DNA of 64,000 bases from assembly GCA_024707305.1 (NCBI GenBank), contig JANPZZ010000005.1, positions 62,001 to 126,000 on the forward strand, in the 5' to 3' direction. This document shows, in pieces, positions 40,476 to 49,640 of the stretch. Source of the stretch: Chitinophagaceae bacterium. GTDB lineage: Bacteria > Bacteroidota > Bacteroidia > Chitinophagales > Chitinophagaceae. The translations under genes were made by a program, and so were the position numbers. The notes beneath the pieces are model-generated. The model searched no databases. It was given only the letters and a program-made list of their open reading frames with translations, and was not told where the DNA came from. How positions within the stretch are numbered: position 1 is the first letter of the stretch; each line of letters opens with the position of its first letter.

Positions 40476-41114
40476 ATGCAGTTTGAAAAGATCCACAACA
40501 AAGGCCAGGCTCGCCTATTTAAGAGCGATTACCTGGAGATGCTGACTAAAACCCATCCGCTTGTCATTTGGGGTATGTATCTGCCTGTGATTATTTACAT
40601 GCTGTACTACAGCAATACCACACTTGAGTACTCGCTGAGCCGCGTGCTAATCCTGTTTTTTGTGGGCATGTTTGCCTGGACTTTTTTTGAATACCTGGCG
40701 CACCGCTTCCTGTTTCACTGGGTAGCAGAATCAAACCGCGCTAAAAAGTTTGTGTACACGTTGCACGGCAATCACCATCATTATCCCCGTGATAAACAAC
40801 GCCTGTTTATGCCACCCGTGCCCAGCATTATCATCGCATCGGCATTGTTTGGTATTCAATACCTGCTGATGGGTAAGAATACATTTATGTTTTTCCCCGG
40901 CTTTATACTGGGTTACCTGATGTATGGCTCCATGCACTATGCAATCCACGCCTGGAATCCTCCCTTTAAATGGATGAAACCACTTTGGAGAAATCACCAC
41001 CTGCATCATTACAAAGATGAACACAATGGATTTGGTGTAAGCTCCACTTTGTGGGATCATGTATTCGGTACCATGTTCGATTTGAAAAAGGAAAAAAAGA
41101 CAAAGAGAAAGTGA
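40476..41114 (+). CDS. Fatty acid hydroxylase (sterol desaturase superfamily)
   Basis: 212 residues with four membrane helices and the histidine clusters of di-iron membrane hydroxylases: HRFLFH, HGNHHHYPRD, HYAIHAW and HHLHHY. The pattern is that of fatty acid 2-hydroxylase without the cytochrome b5 domain. In Bacteroidota such enzymes are thought to 2-hydroxylate sphingolipid or LPS acyl chains. I start at 40476; the longer frame begins in promoter DNA. It ends with a basic tail (KKEKKTKRK). Confidence 0.85.
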   Translation: MQFEKIHNKGQARLFKSDYLEMLTKTHPLVIWGMYLPVIIYMLYYSNTTLEYSLSRVLILFFVGMFAWTFFEYLAHRFLFHWVAESNRAKKFVYTLHGNHHHYPRDKQRLFMPPVPSIIIASALFGIQYLLMGKNTFMFFPGFILGYLMYGSMHYAIHAWNPPFKWMKPLWRNHHLHHYKDEHNGFGVSSTLWDHVFGTMFDLKKEKKTKRK

Positions 41115-41171
41115 AAGAACTGATGTTTGGTTCTTCTAAAAAATCGGCATCGGGTAATTCAAAAATCTGAA

Positions 41172-41486
41172 TCAAAATCCTGAATTCTTTCCTTTAGGCG
41201 GCTTTTGCGCCGTTCTTTCTATTATCATATCCAGGATGATTTCTCCTGCGTCTACCTGTGGAAATTCGCGGAGACGTTTCTTTAGTTTTTCTTCGTCAAC
41301 GTCTACACGATAAAGAATGGAGACGAGCCGGTTAAAATCATTTGTTACCAGTTCATTAATCCTGCGTACAAGATGAACGCGCTCATCGTCAGCAGGCTTG
41401 AGTTCCAGTTCGAGGAGCTGTGAGAGCGTAGCCGGAAAGGGCTGCTTTTCACTATCGGAAGACCAGCTTTCGTCGTCGGCAAACAT
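41172..41486 (-). CDS. Small conserved-looking protein of unknown function next to gmk
   Basis: 104 residues, acidic N-terminus (MFADDESWSSDSEKQ) and helical middle (LSQLLELELKPADDERVHLVRRINELV, then KLKKRLREFPQ). No signal peptide, cysteine or known motif. It lies 15 bases downstream of gmk on the same strand, so it is likely co-transcribed with it. I do not recognise the family. Confidence 0.6.
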   Translation of the reverse strand: MFADDESWSSDSEKQPFPATLSQLLELELKPADDERVHLVRRINELVTNDFNRLVSILYRVDVDEEKLKKRLREFPQVDAGEIILDMIIERTAQKPPKGKNSGF

Positions 41487-41501
41487 AGTCTCATTTTTTA
41501 T

Positions 41502-42077
41502 TTATTCTGCGACAAACTGATTGATAATCGTTTCGGTTTTTTCACAGGCTTCCTGCAGGTTGTCGTTCACTATACTATGGTTAAAATGATGTTTGAAGGA
41601 GATTTCGTAGGAAGCTTTATTTACGCGTGCCTGTAATGATTCGGGAGTTTCAGTACCACGCGATTCCAGTCTTTTCTTAAGTTCCTCTACAGAAGGAGGC
41701 TCAATAAAAATGCTGAGTGATGTTTTGGGGTATTGTTGTTGCACGTGAATTGCACCTTTTACATCAATATCAAGAAGAGGGAGTTGATCATTATCCCAGA
41801 TGCGTTGCAATTCAGCTTTAAGTGTACCATAATACTTGCCTTCGTACACCATTTCCCATTCAGCAAATGCATTCTCACGAATCTTTTCCTGAAAATCAGT
41901 AAGCGTCAGAAAATAATAATCTACACCATTTTTTTCGTATGAACGCGGGCTGCGTGTAGCGGCTGAGATTGAAAAAGCGAGTTCCGGATGCTTATTTAAA
42001 AGATAACGGGTAATAGAAGTTTTACCCGCGCCTGAGGGTGCGGTAATAATAATGATCTTGTCCTGAAAACGAGGCAT
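41502..42077 (-). CDS. gmk: Guanylate kinase
   Basis: Converts GMP to GDP with ATP. 191 residues, with P-loop APSGAGKTSI, the GMP-binding region ATRSPRSYEKNGVDYYFLT and LDIDVKGAIHVQQQ. Standard length and arrangement. A -7 element (TAGTTTTG on the coding strand) is at 42123-42130. murA lies upstream on the same strand, 139 bases away. Confidence 0.95.
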   Translation of the reverse strand: MPRFQDKIIIITAPSGAGKTSITRYLLNKHPELAFSISAATRSPRSYEKNGVDYYFLTLTDFQEKIRENAFAEWEMVYEGKYYGTLKAELQRIWDNDQLPLLDIDVKGAIHVQQQYPKTSLSIFIEPPSVEELKKRLESRGTETPESLQARVNKASYEISFKHHFNHSIVNDNLQEACEKTETIINQFVAE

Positions 42078-42122
42078 GCGGGTTTGTTTTTAGGTGAGAT
42101 GGCAGGTGTTCGGGGACAGCTG

Positions 42123-42130
42123 CAAAACTA
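42123..42130 (-). promoter_or_regulatory. -7 promoter element for gmk (TAGTTTTG)
   Basis: Coding-strand TAGTTTTG fits TAnnTTTG, 45 bases before the gmk start. Confidence 0.45.
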
Positions 42131-42216
42131 ACGCATGTATCCTTCATATTAAAGAACAATATGTGCAGTGATCAATTAGATGGATCCCTGGCAGCGATTA
42201 TTTTACCAACGGTAAA

Positions 42217-43521
42217 TTAAATACGGCGAATATCTGCACCCAATGCCTGCAGGCGCTGATCAATATACTGATAGCCGCGGTCGATTTGTTCTATATTTTG
42301 AATCACACTCTTGCCTTCGGCACTGAGAGCTGCAATCAGCAATGAAACACCGGCGCGTATATCGGGGCTGCTCATTGTGATGCCACGCAGCTGTTGCTCA
42401 CGCTCAAGCCCGATCACCACTGCACGGTGCGGATCACACAAAATAATTTGCGCACCCATATCAATCAGTTTATCAACAAAGAAAAGGCGGCTCTCAAACA
42501 TTTTCTGATGAATGAGTACACTTCCTTTTGCCTGTATGGCTGTAACCAGTACGATGCTGAGCAAATCCGGTGTAAAGCCCGGCCAGGGATGGTCATAAAT
42601 GGTGAGTACGCCACCGTCAAGATAGCGTTGCACTTCATATATCTCTTGTGCCGGAATATGTATGTTGTCGTTTGAGATATCAAGTTGTATGCCCAGTTGC
42701 CTGAACTTATCGGGAATAACGCCAAGATGGTCAACGCCGGCACCCTGAATGGTAATATCGCTTTGCGTCATAGCGGCGAGGCCGATAAAAGAGCCTACTT
42801 CAATCATGTCGGGAAGCATGCGATGTTCGGTGCCACCGAGATATTTCACACCTTCAATGCGTAAAAGATTGCTTCCGATACCGGAGATCTTTGCGCCCAT
42901 ACGATTGAGCATGCGGCAGAGTTGTTGCAAATAAGGTTCGCAGGCAGCGTGATAGATCTCTGTAATGCCGTCGGCCATTACCGCAGCCATTACAATATTT
43001 GCTGTACCAGTTACAGAAGGTTCATCAAGTAGCAGGCTTGCGCCATGCAGGTTGGGGGCTTTCAGGTGAAAGAATCCATCCTCAGACTGATAGTGAAAAG
43101 ATGCACCCAGTTTTTCAAAACCGATAATATGTGTATCGAGCCTGCGGCGGCCAATTTTATCGCCACCAGGTTTCGGGATAAACGCTTTTCGATAACGCGA
43201 TAGCATGGGACCGGCAAGCATTACGGAACCACGGAGTCGGCCACTTTTTCTTCGGTAATCTTCGCTGTGGAGATAATCGATATCAACATCGTCGGCCTGG
43301 AAAATGCAGGTATCGCGCTGTGGGCGCTGCACTTTCACTTTCATTTCCTGGAGTAATTCAATCAGGAGGTTTACATCCAGAATATCAGGGATGTTGGTAA
43401 CAACAACAGGTTCGGGCGTGAGTAATACAGCACTGATGATTTGCAACGCTTCATTTTTGGCACCCTGGGGAATGATGGTTCCCGAAAGCGCCTTGCCGCC
43501 ACGCACTTCGAAACTGTTCAT
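42217..43521 (-). CDS. murA: UDP-N-acetylglucosamine 1-carboxyvinyltransferase with Asp at the catalytic Cys position
   Basis: First committed step of peptidoglycan precursor synthesis: transfer of enolpyruvate from PEP to UDP-GlcNAc. 434 residues of the two-domain EPSP-synthase fold. The loop that reads PGGCxIG in Cys-type enzymes is PGGDKIG here, so the residue equivalent to E. coli Cys115 is Asp. Asp-type MurA enzymes are known to escape covalent fosfomycin inhibition. It lies 3 bases downstream of the DUF4290 gene, a neighbour also seen in other Bacteroidota. Confidence 0.93.
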   Translation of the reverse strand: MNSFEVRGGKALSGTIIPQGAKNEALQIISAVLLTPEPVVVTNIPDILDVNLLIELLQEMKVKVQRPQRDTCIFQADDVDIDYLHSEDYRRKSGRLRGSVMLAGPMLSRYRKAFIPKPGGDKIGRRRLDTHIIGFEKLGASFHYQSEDGFFHLKAPNLHGASLLLDEPSVTGTANIVMAAVMADGITEIYHAACEPYLQQLCRMLNRMGAKISGIGSNLLRIEGVKYLGGTEHRMLPDMIEVGSFIGLAAMTQSDITIQGAGVDHLGVIPDKFRQLGIQLDISNDNIHIPAQEIYEVQRYLDGGVLTIYDHPWPGFTPDLLSIVLVTAIQAKGSVLIHQKMFESRLFFVDKLIDMGAQIILCDPHRAVVIGLEREQQLRGITMSSPDIRAGVSLLIAALSAEGKSVIQNIEQIDRGYQYIDQRLQALGADIRRI

Positions 43522-43524
43522 ACC

Positions 43525-44205
43525 TCAATATCTCTTTTTCTTGAAGTTGCCACCACCGCCGCCGCGGTTTTCGTTTCGGCGACCGCCACCGCCATTGTTG
43601 CGATGTTGGAATTTGCCGCGTTGTTTGCCATAACCACCACGGTCGCGATCGCGATTGTCCTGCTGGCGGAATGCTTTTACGAAAGGAGTATTAGTGAAAG
43701 TAAGCTGACCGTTGGTGATGCCTGTGAGTTCGCTTTGAATGGCATCATCATGTACGGTTTCTTTATGCCAGTTATTATAAGCCAGCTTCATGTAGTAAGC
43801 AATGGCGTTGGCAAAACCAGCTTTTTTATCGGGGTCTTCTTCTTTGAGTGCTTTATTGATGACTACTTCCAGGTTTTTACCCAAATGGGAATAGCGCGGG
43901 TAGCGTTTGGGGTAAGGAAGTGGTTTGGGTTTTTCACTAAGCGATTCACGGGTGGGAATTGGGTAGGGAGATTCCACATCCAGCTTAAAATCGGAAATGA
44001 GGAAAAGATGATCCCACAATTTGTGGCGAAAATCTTCCACATTTTTCAAATGTGGGTTTAAAAACCCCATTAATTCAATTACCGCGTAGGCATTGCGCTG
44101 TCTTCTTTCCTTGTCTTCGATAGTTAAAAGATGCTCGATCATGCGTTGCACATGACGGCCGTATTCGCGCATCGTGAGATGGTTTCGCGTAGTGTTATAT
44201 TGCAT
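43525..44205 (-). CDS. DUF4290 domain protein with an RGG-like tail
   Basis: About 226 residues from MQYNTTRNHLTMREYGRHVQ. The helical DUF4290 domain fills residues 1-175. The tail is low-complexity and basic (GGGGRRNENRGGGGGNFKKKRY), like RNA-binding RGG boxes. The family is confined to Bacteroidota and its role is unknown. The start at 44205 follows a -7 element at 44224-44231; a longer frame would begin in hydrophobic residues unlike the family. murA follows 3 bases after the stop, so the two are coupled. Confidence 0.8.
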   Translation of the reverse strand: MQYNTTRNHLTMREYGRHVQRMIEHLLTIEDKERRQRNAYAVIELMGFLNPHLKNVEDFRHKLWDHLFLISDFKLDVESPYPIPTRESLSEKPKPLPYPKRYPRYSHLGKNLEVVINKALKEEDPDKKAGFANAIAYYMKLAYNNWHKETVHDDAIQSELTGITNGQLTFTNTPFVKAFRQQDNRDRDRGGYGKQRGKFQHRNNGGGGRRNENRGGGGGNFKKKRY

Positions 44206-44223
44206 AAATAGAATGAGAAAGGA

Positions 44224-44231
44224 CAAATGTA
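44224..44231 (-). promoter_or_regulatory. -7 promoter element for the DUF4290-murA unit (TACATTTG)
   Basis: Coding-strand TACATTTG fits TAnnTTTG 18 bases before ATG 44205 and supports that start. Confidence 0.5.
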
Positions 44232-44384
44232 GTAAATAACTGAATAGAGTGTTATCTGCCGGGTTCTTCACCTCTCAAAGTTTTGCCGGGAAAGTTTTGA
44301 TGTTAAATGGTGATTAGTAGGGAATTGTGTGCAGTATTCAACGGTTTTGGAAGGCTGGCAGGCCGTTCACATACGGGCATAAAG

Positions 44385-44412
44385 AAAGGGGCCCCGAACC
44401 AAGGCCCCTTTT
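44385..44412 (-). terminator. Intrinsic terminator after the T9SS cargo gene
   Basis: AAAGGGGCC pairs with GGCCCCTTTT around a short loop; T residues follow on the minus strand. It lies 30 bases past the stop of the leftward gene. Confidence 0.75.
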
Positions 44413-44442
44413 ACAAGCCACCATCCTCTTCCACCTAAGAGG

Positions 44443-45639
44443 TCATTTAATTAATATTTGAGCGACGCTAACACTTTGCGTCTTTTTATCGGTCAGCCTC
44501 AACCAGTACACACCATTCGACAAATTGCCAACCTGAACAGGCGCTTCACCCGAAGCCACAATATCTTTCTGCATCACTACCTGTCCCTGCGTGTTAAAGA
44601 TCTGAACATTGAACTTTCCTTCTACACCAGTATCAAATTTGATACCAACAATACCTGATGATGGATTTGGATAGACAGAAAATTTCGTGGTTGCGGAACT
44701 TTGCAATGATAGCTGCTTAATATTACTATAGCGAACATACCCATTGCTGTAAACCTGCTTGATACGGAAGTAATAAACACCCTGTTCACCATTTGGAACA
44801 TCATATAACAGTCTGTAAGGCTCAGTGCTATTAGTATTCTTTTCAACAGCGGCGATAGTTGTAAAGTTTCTGCTATTTCTACTTACTTCAGCTTCATAAT
44901 GATAGTTGGCAAATGGATCATCATAACCGGTCCATTTCAACTCAGCGCGGGTATCCATAACTTTTGAAACATTGAACGATTTAACGTTCAACGGCAACGC
45001 TGCCGGAGGACAGGTACAATATTCAAAGCGGAAATTAACAAAGGCGGATGTACCAATACGGAAGTTGAAATCACCTCCGGTTATGCTGGGGCTAACCAAT
45101 GCGGAGATATTATAGTTATAAGTCACACTGTCCAGGCCATAAAACTGCGCTATGGTAGTAGAGTCACTGATTGTACGGCAAACTGTAACCGCATTCATCA
45201 CAGTATCTTTTGAGATTGCGACAAAATCGGGCCCACTACCTACCACGCCGTTTGTCGCCTGCAGGTTGTAGGTCCCATAGGCGTACATAAAACTGTTAGT
45301 GAGCGGTGTAGACAAACCGGGGCCGGTGATATTATCATTTCGGTTGTAATAGACGTCGGCGGTTTGCGCAGATGCGGAGTTATTTTCTATATCCATTGTA
45401 TCCACCACGGCAGTAATAGAAATACAGAGGCGCACGCAGGTTAACATAGCCATTGACGGATCGAACTGCGGGAATTTTACCTGCCGATTTGTGACGCCGG
45501 CTGGAGTAGCAATGGTAGTATCAAAAGCGGTAGTGCCACCAGGGTGTCCATCGGGACACTGCGCCACTGATTTCATATTGAAAATCAGTGTGATACAAAC
45601 GGGTAACAAATATTTCAGGGCGGTGTATATAGGTTTCAT
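44443..45639 (-). CDS. Secreted protein with a type IX secretion sorting domain
   Basis: 398 residues: signal peptide (KYLLPVCITLIFNMKSVAQ), a beta-rich N domain of about 200 residues with paired cysteines (LTCVRLCIS, YCTCPP), an FN3-like middle (LKWTGYDDPFANYHYEAEVSR), and a C-terminal T9SS type A sorting tail (FSVYPNPSSGIVGIKF ... GVYWLRLTDKK ... VAQILIK). The tail directs export through the type IX system to the cell surface or outside. The N domain may be of the choice-of-anchor E type, a guess from its layout. Function unknown. Confidence 0.85.
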   Translation of the reverse strand: MKPIYTALKYLLPVCITLIFNMKSVAQCPDGHPGGTTAFDTTIATPAGVTNRQVKFPQFDPSMAMLTCVRLCISITAVVDTMDIENNSASAQTADVYYNRNDNITGPGLSTPLTNSFMYAYGTYNLQATNGVVGSGPDFVAISKDTVMNAVTVCRTISDSTTIAQFYGLDSVTYNYNISALVSPSITGGDFNFRIGTSAFVNFRFEYCTCPPAALPLNVKSFNVSKVMDTRAELKWTGYDDPFANYHYEAEVSRNSRNFTTIAAVEKNTNSTEPYRLLYDVPNGEQGVYYFRIKQVYSNGYVRYSNIKQLSLQSSATTKFSVYPNPSSGIVGIKFDTGVEGKFNVQIFNTQGQVVMQKDIVASGEAPVQVGNLSNGVYWLRLTDKKTQSVSVAQILIK

Positions 45640-45916
45640 AGGCCACCGGATTGGGGGTAAACGGATTATTGGATTACTCTTAGAAAACTATATAAAGGTA
45701 GCCCCGCGCAGATGCCTATACAATTGTATTTACGCGTGTTTTTCTGTGCCGTATTCTCTGTAGGCTGATTCGTAAAACCACTGGAAAGATTACTGGTTAC
45801 ACATCGAAATTTTGAATATTATTATTGATAAACTTCCGGTTGATTTAAGTGTTTCTACGCAATAAAGTTGGGTAACATTCCCTGCGAATGTTCCTTCACA
45901 GCTATTGTTCATGCAC

Positions 45917-45924
45917 TACCTTTG
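45917..45924 (+). promoter_or_regulatory. -7 promoter element (TACCTTTG)
   Basis: TACCTTTG lies 6 bases before ATG 45931. The 291-bp region 45640-45930 otherwise shows only AT-rich divergent-promoter sequence. Confidence 0.55.
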
Positions 45925-45930
45925 CCTCAC

Positions 45931-47043
45931 ATGGAAATTTTAATTGATGCACGAGGGGCATCGGATATACCATTGCCACAGGAAAGTAACCTCTATTCCG
46001 TTTATCTGCGCTGGGCTTTACAACACCCTGATGTAAACTTTAAATGGATGCTGCAGCCCGGCGAAATACCACCTGAATTTGCGAACATAAATTCGCTTCA
46101 TATACCTCGTTTGCCCGATACTTTTGCGGCGTTACAACAATGGTATAAAAAGGAATTACCCCGCATTTGGGACGTACGTATACCGGATCTTTTTGTGCCA
46201 GTGCATGGGCTTGTTGCCACGCATCTCAACGTGCCTCAAATGACCTGGATGATTCAATCACCCGGTCGCCATTTTTTAGAAAAAAGATTTATTTCACGCT
46301 GGCAGTACAGGCGGAAATTACCCGCAATGCTGAAGAAAGCAAAAGGCGGCTGGATTACAGATAACGGCTGGATGTGGATGGAGCAACCATCTTCTGAACT
46401 CGATCTCAGTTGCTGGCAAATGGTTACACCTGTTGCTGTTAGCGACATCTTTTCAAAAGCAAATGAATCGGCATTGTATGATATCGATTACCAAACAGGA
46501 GGTAAGCCGTTTTTTGCCAGCTTTGTTTCAGGCGTGTATCCTACGGATACCATGCAGCTGATGAAATCATTTTCATTTTTTAAAAAACGGCAACAAACTG
46601 ATTGGAAATTATTATTGATTGGCGATAAAGGTGCCGACTATGCAGAGTTGAAACGCGCGATAGAAAGTTATAAATACAAAGATGACGTGGTGCTGTTGGA
46701 AGCAACAAAGCGCGACAAGCTGATCGCACTGGATCTTGCTTATGCCCTGGTGCAGGCGAAAGGCCAGCAATTACCTTCATCGTTGTTGCTGATGGCGCTC
46801 GAGCAATCCGCTGCTATTATTCTGGCGGAGAAAACACCCACGGCCGACTGGATGGGTGATGCGCCCATAATTGCAAAAGGAACGGAGCCCGCTGATGTCG
46901 CCGAAAGCATGATGCTTTTGTACAAAGATGAAGAACTGGCAAAAGAGCGTAGAACAGGTTCGCGCCAGCTTTTTAATCAGCTTACATTGGAGAATCAGGC
47001 AGAAAAAGCTTTTGCAAATATTACCACAACCCTGCAGGTGTAA
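45931..47043 (+). CDS. Glycosyltransferase-like protein (GT4 type, tentative)
   Basis: 370 residues from MEILIDARGASDIPLPQ. The pattern of a GT-B fold is visible: an N-terminal half with GLVATHLNVPQMTWMIQSPGRH and a C-terminal half with WKLLLIGDKGADYAEL and the later acidic region LLMALEQSAAIILAEK, which resembles the EAxxxG-type donor-binding helix of family 4 enzymes without being canonical. It would transfer a sugar in the cytoplasm. Substrates unknown. The longer open frame starts upstream of the promoter and is rejected. Confidence 0.6.
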   Translation: MEILIDARGASDIPLPQESNLYSVYLRWALQHPDVNFKWMLQPGEIPPEFANINSLHIPRLPDTFAALQQWYKKELPRIWDVRIPDLFVPVHGLVATHLNVPQMTWMIQSPGRHFLEKRFISRWQYRRKLPAMLKKAKGGWITDNGWMWMEQPSSELDLSCWQMVTPVAVSDIFSKANESALYDIDYQTGGKPFFASFVSGVYPTDTMQLMKSFSFFKKRQQTDWKLLLIGDKGADYAELKRAIESYKYKDDVVLLEATKRDKLIALDLAYALVQAKGQQLPSSLLLMALEQSAAIILAEKTPTADWMGDAPIIAKGTEPADVAESMMLLYKDEELAKERRTGSRQLFNQLTLENQAEKAFANITTTLQV

Positions 47044-47076
47044 AAGTCCCGACAGGTTTATCTCGTTGAAACCATT

Positions 47077-47084
47077 TATTTTTG
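47077..47084 (+). promoter_or_regulatory. -7 promoter element for gldC (TATTTTTG)
   Basis: TATTTTTG fits TAnnTTTG, 17 bases before the gldC ATG. Confidence 0.5.
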
Positions 47085-47101
47085 CGCTTTAATTCATACA
47101 C

Positions 47102-47440
47102 ATGGCAGAATCAAGTATCATCATAGACGTAAGAACGGATGAAAAGCATATACCAGAAGGCATTGGCTGGAGGGCAACAAGCACCGGTAAAGACGAAGTG
47201 CAGGACGCCCGCGCCATGATGCTGTCCTTTTGGGATGGAGCAGAAAAAACCGCGCTGCGTATCGACCTTTGGACAAAAGAGATGAAAGTAGATGAAATGG
47301 CCGATTTCTTTTATCAAACCATGATGACGATGGCCGATACTTATGGCCGCGCCACGCAGCAACAGGATATGGTAGAGGATATGAAAACATTTGCCAAAGG
47401 GTTTATCGAGAAATTCCGCGAAAAGCAACAAAAAGCTTAA
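47102..47440 (+). CDS. gldC: Gliding-motility-associated protein GldC
   Basis: 112 residues. The pattern SIIIDVRTDEKHIPEGIGWRAT and ARAMMLSFWDGAEKTALRIDLWTKEM is typical of GldC, a small cytoplasmic protein first tied to gliding in Flavobacterium but present in many non-gliding Bacteroidota, where its role is unclear. It heads a run of rightward genes (yqeY-like, cvpA-like). Confidence 0.88.
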   Translation: MAESSIIIDVRTDEKHIPEGIGWRATSTGKDEVQDARAMMLSFWDGAEKTALRIDLWTKEMKVDEMADFFYQTMMTMADTYGRATQQQDMVEDMKTFAKGFIEKFREKQQKA

Positions 47441-47490
47441 GCGAAAGCGTCGTTGAAATAATCAAATTCTCCACAACTCAATTACAAATT

Positions 47491-47943
47491 ATGTCTCTCG
47501 AAACACAAATAATGTCGGAACTGAAAGCAGCCATGCTTGCGAAAGATGAAGCTGCATTGCGTAGTCTTCGTGCAATTAAAGCGGCCATTCTCCTGGCAAA
47601 AACGGCAGAAGGTGGATCTGGTGAACTGAAACCTGAAGAGGAGCAAAAGATTTTGCAGAAGCTGGTAAAACAACGTCGCGACTCACTCGAGATCTTCACG
47701 CAACAAAACCGCGCGGATCTTGCAGCGAAAGAGCAGGAAGAGTTAAATGTGATTGAGAAATTCCTTCCCAAACAATTGACACCCGAGGAACTGCGTGCGG
47801 AGCTGCAGCAAATTGTTGCTCAAACTGGCGCAAGCGCTCCTACTGACCTGGGTAAAGTAATGGGCGTTGCGAGCAAGCAACTGGCCGGCAAAGCCGACGG
47901 AAAAGCAATTGCTGCAATGGTAAAGGAGTTGTTAAATCCCTGA
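47491..47943 (+). CDS. GatB/YqeY domain-containing protein
   Basis: 150 residues, the normal size of YqeY. Helical domain with KAAMLAKDEAALRSLRAIKAAIL and a C-terminal segment like the tRNA-binding tail of GatB (LGKVMGVASKQLAGKADGKAIAAMVKELL). The family is linked by homology to tRNA-dependent amidation, but stand-alone copies have no proven role. Follows gldC by 50 bases. Confidence 0.9.
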   Translation: MSLETQIMSELKAAMLAKDEAALRSLRAIKAAILLAKTAEGGSGELKPEEEQKILQKLVKQRRDSLEIFTQQNRADLAAKEQEELNVIEKFLPKQLTPEELRAELQQIVAQTGASAPTDLGKVMGVASKQLAGKADGKAIAAMVKELLNP

Positions 47944-48000
47944 TCCCATACACCAGCGAAAGATTTGCTGCGTTATCGCAATACACCAACCCCTTAAGCC

Positions 48001-48558
48001 ATGTTGCTCGACATCCTCCTATTGCTCTTCCTGGTATTCGCATTTATTAAAGGCTACCAACGTGGGTTGATTGTAGGCGTGTTTTCGTTCGTGGCTATTC
48101 TGGTGGCACTGGCTGCAGCCATCAAGTTATCGGCACTGGTGGCCGACTACCTTGGCGAGAATGTAAAAATCTCTGCGCAATGGTTGCCGGTGATTTCCTT
48201 TATTATCGTTTTTCTTGCTGCCGTATTACTTGTACGTCTGGGTGCGAATATTTTGCAACGTACCATTGAATTGGGCATGTTGGGCTGGGTTAACAAACTC
48301 GGCGGGATGATTTTTTATGCAGCATTGGTACTGGTGGTTTATAGTGTACTATTATTTTATGCAACGCAGCTGGAACTCATCACGCCTGAAACACAGGAGA
48401 AATCGCTCACTTATGCCTTTGTAGAGCCTTGGGCGCCCCGCGTGGTGGGCAGCTTTGGCAGCGTAATTCCATTTTTCAGCGACATGTTTACTGATCTCAA
48501 AGAATTCTTTGGCGGCGTGGCCGAAAACCTTTCTACACCAGCCCCGGCGCAGCTATAG
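48001..48558 (+). CDS. CvpA-family membrane protein
   Basis: 185 residues with four predicted membrane helices (LDILLLLFLVFAFIKGY; GVFSFVAILVALAAAIKL; WLPVISFIIVFLAAVLLV; GGMIFYAALVLVVYSVLLFY). CvpA proteins are needed for colicin V production in E. coli and have been tied to envelope stress; the molecular function is open. Follows the YqeY-like gene by 57 bases. Confidence 0.85.
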   Translation: MLLDILLLLFLVFAFIKGYQRGLIVGVFSFVAILVALAAAIKLSALVADYLGENVKISAQWLPVISFIIVFLAAVLLVRLGANILQRTIELGMLGWVNKLGGMIFYAALVLVVYSVLLFYATQLELITPETQEKSLTYAFVEPWAPRVVGSFGSVIPFFSDMFTDLKEFFGGVAENLSTPAPAQL

Positions 48559-48817
48559 TACTTATTTGATGGGGATCCAAATCTACAAACTGCCGCAGTA
48601 AGTGGCTTACATGCATCATTAATTCTCCCTCTTTTATCCTCCACAATTTTTTGTAAATTGTCATGGTCCTTGTATAACAATACTGGCCGGCCTTTTGTCT
48701 TTTACAAAATGGCGGTCAGCCTGTTATCTTTATATCAAATGCTGTCGTAATAATGGGTGAAAAACATAATTTGCGGCAAAACGACTATTTTAGCAAAAAT
48801 TAATAGCAGAGCGGAAG

Positions 48818-49597
48818 ATGACCTACGAGATAAAACAGGATAACAAGTTCAAATTCATTGAAGAAGGAGAGGGCGAACCTCTCGTGCTGTTGCATGGACT
48901 GTTTGGAGCTCTCAGCAATTTTCAACCACTGATTGACTATTTCAGGCATCATAATAAGGTGGTTGTTCCCATGTTGCCGTTGCTTGAGATGGATTTGCTG
49001 CATACCTCTGTGGGTGGGCTGGCCAAATTTGTCAATAAGTTTATTGAAACAAGAGGTTATCAGAATGTACACCTGCTGGGCAACTCGCTGGGCGGCCACG
49101 TAGGTTTGGTGTACCTTTTGAAGAATCAACCTACGGTTATAAAATCGATTACCCTTACGGGAAGTTCAGGTCTTTTTGAAAATGGAATGGGCGATTCATA
49201 TCCCAAACGTGGCGATTATGAATACATCCGTAAAAAAACCGAACTGACATTTTATGATCCGAAAATGGCTACCAAGGAACTGGTGGATGAGGTCTTTTCA
49301 ATAACCAACAACAGGTTGAAAGTTATCAAGATCATTGCGCTTGCAAAAAGTGCTATCCGGAATAATCTCGGTGAAGAATTGAATCAAATCAAACAACCGA
49401 CATTATTAATCTGGGGGAAAAACGATAGCATTACACCTCCGTTTGTGGCGGAAGAATTTCATAAACTGATACCGCAAAGCGAACTCCATTTCATCGACAA
49501 ATGTGGACATGCGCCGATGATGGAAGTTCCAGATGAATTCAATGCCATCCTTCACAAATTTTTGAAAAAACTGAGCGAGCCTGCAACAGTTGCCTGA
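48818..49597 (+). CDS. Alpha/beta hydrolase
   Basis: 259 residues. Oxyanion HG motif in VLLHGLFGALSNF, nucleophile elbow GNSLGG (about residue 88), catalytic Asp in WGKNDSITPP and His in CGHAPMMEVP, so the triad is complete. No signal peptide, hence cytoplasmic. The conserved position next to the CBS protein gene is often seen in Bacteroidota. Substrate unknown. Confidence 0.87.
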   Translation: MTYEIKQDNKFKFIEEGEGEPLVLLHGLFGALSNFQPLIDYFRHHNKVVVPMLPLLEMDLLHTSVGGLAKFVNKFIETRGYQNVHLLGNSLGGHVGLVYLLKNQPTVIKSITLTGSSGLFENGMGDSYPKRGDYEYIRKKTELTFYDPKMATKELVDEVFSITNNRLKVIKIIALAKSAIRNNLGEELNQIKQPTLLIWGKNDSITPPFVAEEFHKLIPQSELHFIDKCGHAPMMEVPDEFNAILHKFLKKLSEPATVA

Positions 49598-49640
49598 TCG
49601 CTGAAGTCTTAGACCTGTATCAAAGGAACCGAAATATTAA

